Origin: DATGMB01 sp035293845
GTDB lineage: Bacteria; Acidobacteriota; Terriglobia; Bryobacterales; Bryobacteraceae
Length of the DNA: 8,955 bases
Assembly (NCBI GenBank): GCA_035293845.1
Contig: DATGMB010000136.1
Location: 1 to 8,955 of the forward strand
Direction: 5' to 3'
Positions within the stretch are counted from its first letter, which is position 1. The number at the start of each line of letters is the position of its first letter. Positions 6,227-8,955 of the stretch are shown piece after piece. The notes beneath the pieces are model-generated. The model searched no databases. It saw only the letters and a list, made by a program, of their open reading frames with translations, and had not been told where the DNA came from. The position numbers and the translations under genes were made by a program.

Positions 6227-6319
6227 CACCGCAGAGATGCAGAGAACACAGAGGCTACGCGGAGGAACTTCGTCGGGTATTCTCCGCGTATTCTCTGCCT
6301 CCTCTGTGTCTCCGCCGTG
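6227..6319. repeat. CAGAG-type intergenic inverted repeat, likely bidirectional transcript end
   Basis: A left arm of about 41 nt (6227-6267) and a right arm of about 40 nt (6280-6319) are imperfect reverse complements around a 12-nt loop. The best-paired part is ACGCGGAG near the loop; the outer parts are GCAGAG-rich. The left arm also has an 8-nt internal period (GCAGAGAT, GCAGAGAA, CACAGAGG). Similar CAGAG-rich dispersed repeats occur in many unrelated bacterial genomes. It occupies nearly all the space between the convergent thioesterase and ATL genes, so it could end transcription from both sides. The repeat is seen directly; its function is inferred. Confidence 0.8.
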
Positions 6320-6330
6320 AATGGCCAGCC

Positions 6331-6696
6331 TCAATCGAACTCCCAAACCCGGAACCGGTGCTGGTGCTCCGCCATATCCACCCGCTTGCCGATGAAGCGG
6401 ACGCCTTCGAGTTCCAGGCGCGTCCGCTGCTCCAGGCCGGCTTCGTACTTCAATTTGATCTGGCCTCCGCTGCCGACCACGCGCTGCCACGGGAGCGTTC
6501 CGCCGCTGCGCCGCAGCATGGCGGCGACGTGGCGGTGGTAGAGCGGGTAACCCGCGGCCGCGGCCACCTGCCCATAGGTTGCGACCTTGCCGCGCGGGAT
6601 CTGGCGGATCGCCTTGCGGAAGGCAGCATCGCGCTGTTCGCTCTTGGGCGCGCGCAGAAGGCGCCGCTCCACCTCGCGCCGCGTGCCGCGCTTCAT
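6331..6696 (-). CDS. Alkyltransferase-like protein (ATL), MGMT homologue lacking the acceptor cysteine
   Basis: A 121-residue protein with the DNA-binding domain of O6-alkylguanine-DNA alkyltransferase: FRKAIRQIPRGKVATYGQVA (26-45), an Arg at 55 in the place of the base-flipping Arg finger, and PWQRVV (69-74). In true methyltransferases this last motif is PCHRV; Trp70 replaces the alkyl-accepting Cys. That is the hallmark of ATL proteins such as E. coli YbaZ, which bind O6-alkylguanine without repairing it and hand it to nucleotide excision repair. The protein should therefore be a lesion flagger, not an enzyme. The ATG at 6696 overlaps the Tag stop in an ATGA, so the two are coupled; a longer reading through to 7194 is only the open frame beneath tag. 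The C-terminal tail (about 107-121, HQHRFRVWEFD) goes beyond the core domain. Confidence 0.9.
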   Translation of the reverse strand: MKRGTRREVERRLLRAPKSEQRDAAFRKAIRQIPRGKVATYGQVAAAAGYPLYHRHVAAMLRRSGGTLPWQRVVGSGGQIKLKYEAGLEQRTRLELEGVRFIGKRVDMAEHQHRFRVWEFD

Positions 6697-7280
6697 GCGA
6701 GCTCCCGGTGGCGGAAACAGCCGACCAGGTGATCGTTGACCATCCCCGTTGCCTGCATGAAGGAGTAGCAAATGGTCGAGCCGACGAAGCGGAAACCGCG
6801 CTTCGCCAGGCTGCGGCTCATCGCGTCGGACTGGGCAGTCTGTGCGGGCACCTGCTCCGTCGTGCGCCAGTGGTTCTGCAGCGGCCGGCCGCCGACGAAG
6901 CTCCAGATGTAGCGGTCGAAGCTTCCGAATTCCTGCTGCGCTTCGAGCACGGCCCGCGCATTGGCGATCGCGGAAGCGATTTTGAGCCGGTTGCGGACGA
7001 TTCCGTCGTTGGCCATCAGCGCGGCAATCTTCCGTTCGTCGTAGCCGGCGACGATCCGCGGCTCGAAGTTGTCGAAGGCGGCGCGGTAACTCGTGCGCTT
7101 GCGCAGGATGATCGACCAGCTCAGGCCGGCCTGCGCGCCCTCGAGCGTCAGCAGCTCGAACAGGATGCGGTCGTCGTGCTGCGGCACGCCCCACTCGTTA
7201 TCATGGTACGGAAGCATCCATTCATCATTCGCCCAGGTACAGCGATGGACAGAGCCGGCCTCAGTGGCAGCGGACGGCAT
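6693..7280 (-). CDS. tag: DNA-3-methyladenine glycosylase I
   Basis: A 195-residue base-excision-repair enzyme that removes 3-methyladenine from alkylated DNA. The zinc-snap ligands known from E. coli Tag (Cys4, His17, His175, Cys179) correspond to Cys14, His26, His184 and Cys188. Other family blocks are YHDNEWGVP (25-33), LEGAQAGLSW (46-55, containing Glu47 in place of E. coli Glu38), WSFVGGRP (126-133), KRGFRFVGSTICYSFMQA (160-177) and VNDHLVGC (181-188). The protein is intact and of usual length, with about ten extra N-terminal residues. The ATG at 7280 is supported by a strong Shine-Dalgarno 7 nt upstream, lying inside the end of the preceding hydrolase-like gene (20-nt overlap). The 3' end overlaps the ATL start by 4 nt. 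Tag and ATL deal with different products of the same alkylating agents. Confidence 0.96.
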   Translation of the reverse strand: MPSAATEAGSVHRCTWANDEWMLPYHDNEWGVPQHDDRILFELLTLEGAQAGLSWSIILRKRTSYRAAFDNFEPRIVAGYDERKIAALMANDGIVRNRLKIASAIANARAVLEAQQEFGSFDRYIWSFVGGRPLQNHWRTTEQVPAQTAQSDAMSRSLAKRGFRFVGSTICYSFMQATGMVNDHLVGCFRHRELA

Positions 7281-8451
7281 GCAGCAACTCCTCCTCTTGA
7301 CTCAGGACGTAGCAGCCGGGGCTTTCCACATGGTCCAGCGCCACGCCGTTCCAATACATCGTCGCGACCGGCCACGGGATGGTTACACGCATAGCCGTAA
7401 CAGTACGGGAGGAGATCTGGATCTCCTGTTCGGACGGCACGTATCGCGCCTGCACCCGCGCGGTCACGGTAGCGTCGCGACGGGGCAGCGAGACCGATGT
7501 ATCGATGCGTACACGCGCCTTGCCGCGCTGCACCGTCGCCACGACCGATTTGTCCTGCTGATACCTGCCCAACATCTCCATATAAGCGGCGCCATCGGCG
7601 ATGGGCCGCCCTTCGAGCTCCACAATGCGGTCGCCCTTGCGGAGCGGGCCGTCGTAGTGCGGCGGCAGCGTGACGGCGATGCCGGGGCCCGGATCGGCGG
7701 TGTTGAACTCGAATCCGCCGAGGTTCAGGTATGCGCCCGAGCCGGTGCTGACGCGCGTCGAGGGGACCATATCGTTGCGCTCGGAGGGGTCGAATCTGGT
7801 CATCTGGATCCAGTAGCAGCGGGCGAAGGAGGGAGCGTTGGTCTCGCAGTCGATCGTGGCCGGGAATGCTTCGCGGCGGTGGCCGGCGAGCCAATCGAGA
7901 ACGGAGCGGTTCGTGGCGCCCGCGGCGGCGCGCCACTCGATATTCAGGCCGGCATTCTTCAGCCGGGCGGCAAACGCCTGGTCGCCTTCCGCTTTGCTGA
8001 TCCACAGCACCGGGACGGTGCGGAAATTGGCGGCGAACACGCGGCCCGTGTCGATGGCCGGCTGCGGCGAGCCATCGATGCCGATGGCCGCGGCCCACAG
8101 GTCCGGGACGCGCGAAATCGTGTAAAACACCGCGGCAGTCGCGGCGCCGCGGCCGGCCAGGTAAATCCGTTCGGGATCGGCGCCCTGTTTCTCCGCTTCG
8201 AGCACGGCCGCCTCCAACGCCTGGACACGGGCGTCCGGGTTGTCCGCCGCCGCAGGGACGATAACGCGCCAGCCCGTGGACGCCGCCAGCGCCTGCCACT
8301 GCGGCGCGTCGGCGGCGTCCACCAGCGCAATTGCCGGAACCGGCGCCGCGGCGGGAGACTGCGCGGCGGCGGCCGCCGGCACACCGCCGGCCAGCAGGCT
8401 AATTATGGCGCATGCGCGAGCGGATCTTCCTGGCCAGCTTTTCAATCTCAT
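7261..8451 (-). CDS. Exported alpha/beta-hydrolase-like protein without its nucleophile, with a PDZ domain
   Basis: A 396-residue protein of unknown function. Residues 1-30 look like a Sec signal peptide (basic MRLKSWPGRSARA, hydrophobic ACAIISLLAGG, AAAAA before Gln31). Residues about 40-200 resemble an esterase/peptidase-like alpha/beta hydrolase: DPERIYLAGRGAATAAVF (92-109) is where GxSxG normally stands, but GRGAA has no Ser, so hydrolysis is unlikely. AAIGIDGSP (121-129), VPVLWISKAEGD (146-157) and DWLAGHRREAFP (186-197) follow that fold. A PDZ-like domain lies at about 255-310 (PPHYDGPLRKGDRIVELEGRPI). The C-terminal part is beta-rich, and four Cys outside the signal (202, 212, 380, 395) could form disulfides. 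The start overlaps the preceding gene by 53 nt with only a weak Shine-Dalgarno; a TTG at codon 3 is an alternative. The 3' end overlaps tag by 20 nt. The domain reading is moderate; the role is unknown. Confidence 0.75.
   Translation of the reverse strand: MRLKSWPGRSARACAIISLLAGGVPAAAAAQSPAAAPVPAIALVDAADAPQWQALAASTGWRVIVPAAADNPDARVQALEAAVLEAEKQGADPERIYLAGRGAATAAVFYTISRVPDLWAAAIGIDGSPQPAIDTGRVFAANFRTVPVLWISKAEGDQAFAARLKNAGLNIEWRAAAGATNRSVLDWLAGHRREAFPATIDCETNAPSFARCYWIQMTRFDPSERNDMVPSTRVSTGSGAYLNLGGFEFNTADPGPGIAVTLPPHYDGPLRKGDRIVELEGRPIADGAAYMEMLGRYQQDKSVVATVQRGKARVRIDTSVSLPRRDATVTARVQARYVPSEQEIQISSRTVTAMRVTIPWPVATMYWNGVALDHVESPGCYVLSQEEELLHAVRCH
7288..7297 (-). promoter_or_regulatory. Strong Shine-Dalgarno of tag
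   Basis: The minus strand reads AGAGGAGGAG followed by a 7-nt spacer and the ATG at 7280. It lies within the last codons of the upstream gene, so tag can be translated independently of the upstream reading frame while sharing its transcript. Confidence 0.75.
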
Positions 8452-8731
8452 CGGTCTTTTTCAATGTGGAGAGCGACAGGACGAAACGGTCGTTCTTCTC
8501 CAGATCCTGTTGCAGTTGTTGCGCCAGCTCGACGAGCTGGGCGGCATCTTTGATGTTCTCGTCGCGTTCGGCTTTCAGGATCTCGTCGCGCTGGGACTTG
8601 CCGCTCGGTAATGTGATATCGCGCTGGGAATCGTCCGGCGGCCTGGCAGCCTGATCGCCGCCTCGCGCGAGCGCCAGCCAGGCAAGTGCGGCCAATACCG
8701 GGAGAATTGCGCAGCGCCGAAGCAGTCTCAT
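8399..8731 (-). CDS. Small exported coiled-coil protein of unknown function
   Basis: A 110-residue protein. Residues 1-23 form a signal peptide or N-terminal anchor (MRLLRRCAILPVLAALAWLALA), followed by a short polar linker. From LPSGKSQRDEILKAERDENI (41-60) to EIEKLARKIRSRM (95-107) it is charged and helical and likely a coiled coil. I recognise the GKSQRDEI and KKTDEIEKLARKIRSR blocks as resembling short exported proteins common in Acidobacteria, but I know no function. I take the ATG at 8731 rather than 8923: the longer reading adds 64 Arg/Pro-rich residues across the promoter-like region and places the signal sequence internally. A possible -10 (TATCAT, 8755-8750) lies 18 nt upstream. Its end overlaps the start of the hydrolase-like gene by 53 nt, so it probably leads the four-gene minus-strand transcript. 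Confidence 0.72.
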   Translation of the reverse strand: MRLLRRCAILPVLAALAWLALARGGDQAARPPDDSQRDITLPSGKSQRDEILKAERDENIKDAAQLVELAQQLQQDLEKNDRFVLSLSTLKKTDEIEKLARKIRSRMRHN

Positions 8732-8922
8732 GGTGCAAAACCTGCAACTATGATAGCCCGCACACGCGCGGCGCCGAAGCGTTGGCGCGGCCGGGCGGGG
8801 GTCGGCGGGCCGCCCAGCCGTCCGGCGCCACGGATAGGGGTTCACGGAACAGATCTGCTTCTCTGTGAGGTTGCCATCTTGACGCGGCCGGGAGTAAGCT
8901 CCGAGGTAGAGGGACATATCCA
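8732..8922. other. Divergent intergenic region
   Basis: This 191-nt region separates two divergent starts. It contains the -10-like TATCAT described for the left-going cluster, a very GC-rich middle (about 8758-8830) with the inverted pair GGCGCCG/CGGCGCC, the perfect 8-bp palindrome CAGATCTG (8850-8857), and a weak plus-strand promoter candidate TTGCCA (8871-8876), 18 nt, TAAGCT (8895-8900). No convincing gene or RNA is seen in it. Confidence 0.45.
8750..8755 (-). promoter_or_regulatory. Candidate -10 of the four-gene minus-strand cluster
   Basis: TATCAT in the context GGGCTATCATAG on the minus strand matches -10 at five of six positions and lies 18 nt before the ATG at 8731. No clear -35 is present in the very GC-rich sequence above it. 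Confidence 0.4.
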
Positions 8923-8955
8923 ATGAGGGCGCTGGTTACTTTGGCATTGTGTGGA
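8923..8955 (+). CDS. Start of a divergent gene (partial, 11 codons)
   Basis: The last 33 nt read ATG AGG GCG CTG GTT ACT TTG GCA TTG TGT GGA (MRALVTLALCG), a basic-then-hydrophobic start that looks like the beginning of a signal peptide, perhaps a lipoprotein given the Leu-Cys-Gly. A purine-rich GAGGTAGAGGG lies upstream, somewhat far for a Shine-Dalgarno. The product cannot be identified from so little sequence. Confidence 0.45.
   Translation, partial: MRALVTLALCG

Noticed and set aside
6227..6319. CRISPR-like array in the CAGAG repeat
   Set aside because: The repeat units are 8 nt and contiguous without spacers, and the main structure is one inverted repeat.
7093..8553. 486-codon plus-strand open frame opposite the hydrolase-like gene and tag
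   Set aside because: No domain pattern, and it conflicts with Tag, whose zinc ligands and Shine-Dalgarno are clear.
8399..8923. N-terminal extension of the small exported protein to 8923
   Set aside because: It would bury the signal sequence, cross the promoter-like region and add an Arg/Pro-rich stretch typical of untranslated GC-rich DNA.

Overview
The window is GC-rich chromosomal DNA with ordinary housekeeping and signalling genes packed tightly on both strands. The mix points to a soil Acidobacteriota bacterium, probably near Solibacter/Bryobacter. Pointers are a twin-arginine-exported sugar-phosphate-isomerase-like protein, a LSKGM/LPEERG-type ABC ATPase, a glycine-rich general stress protein, and a small exported coiled-coil protein of a kind I associate with that phylum. 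The taxonomic call rests on recall of family patterns, not on a marker gene. I see no tRNA, rRNA, CRISPR array, insertion sequence or phage gene.

Layout, left to right. (1) 1-1329, minus strand: an ABC-2-type ATP-binding subunit that runs off the left edge, preceded by a YflT/general-stress-17M-like protein. (2) 1443-4913, plus strand: a PhoR-type membrane histidine kinase, a DUF47 PhoU-like protein and a PiT phosphate permease. The last two are directly abutted. This looks like a phosphate sensing and uptake module built on the low-affinity Pit system rather than on Pst. No response regulator is next to the kinase. (3) 4960-6210, plus strand: a Tat-exported xylose-isomerase-like TIM barrel protein and, 3 nt later, a hot-dog thioesterase with the catalytic-residue spacing of fluoroacetyl-CoA thioesterase FlK. 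(4) 6227-6319: a long imperfect inverted repeat of the CAGAG-type intergenic family, between convergent gene sets. (5) 8731-6331, minus strand: four genes that each overlap the next. They encode a small exported coiled-coil protein, an exported alpha/beta-hydrolase-like protein without its nucleophile plus a PDZ domain, 3-methyladenine DNA glycosylase I (Tag), and an alkyltransferase-like protein (ATL) with Trp in place of the acceptor Cys. (6) 8923-8955: the first 11 codons of a divergent plus-strand gene.

Regulatory reading. Several genes have a TAnnAT-like hexamer preceded by C or T just upstream. The ABC and kinase genes have it only 8-12 nt before the ATG and have no Shine-Dalgarno, so they may be nearly leaderless. 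The stress protein, the isomerase and Tag have clear purine-rich Shine-Dalgarno sites that decide their starts. Four genes that end a run (stress protein, kinase, PiT, thioesterase) have the stop codon in the loop of a GC-rich hairpin; coupled genes do not.

Nothing here is an obvious new defence or mobile system. The points most worth following are the PhoR/DUF47/PiT arrangement, the overlapping cluster joining two exported proteins to two alkylation-damage proteins, and the pseudo-hydrolase/PDZ fusion.
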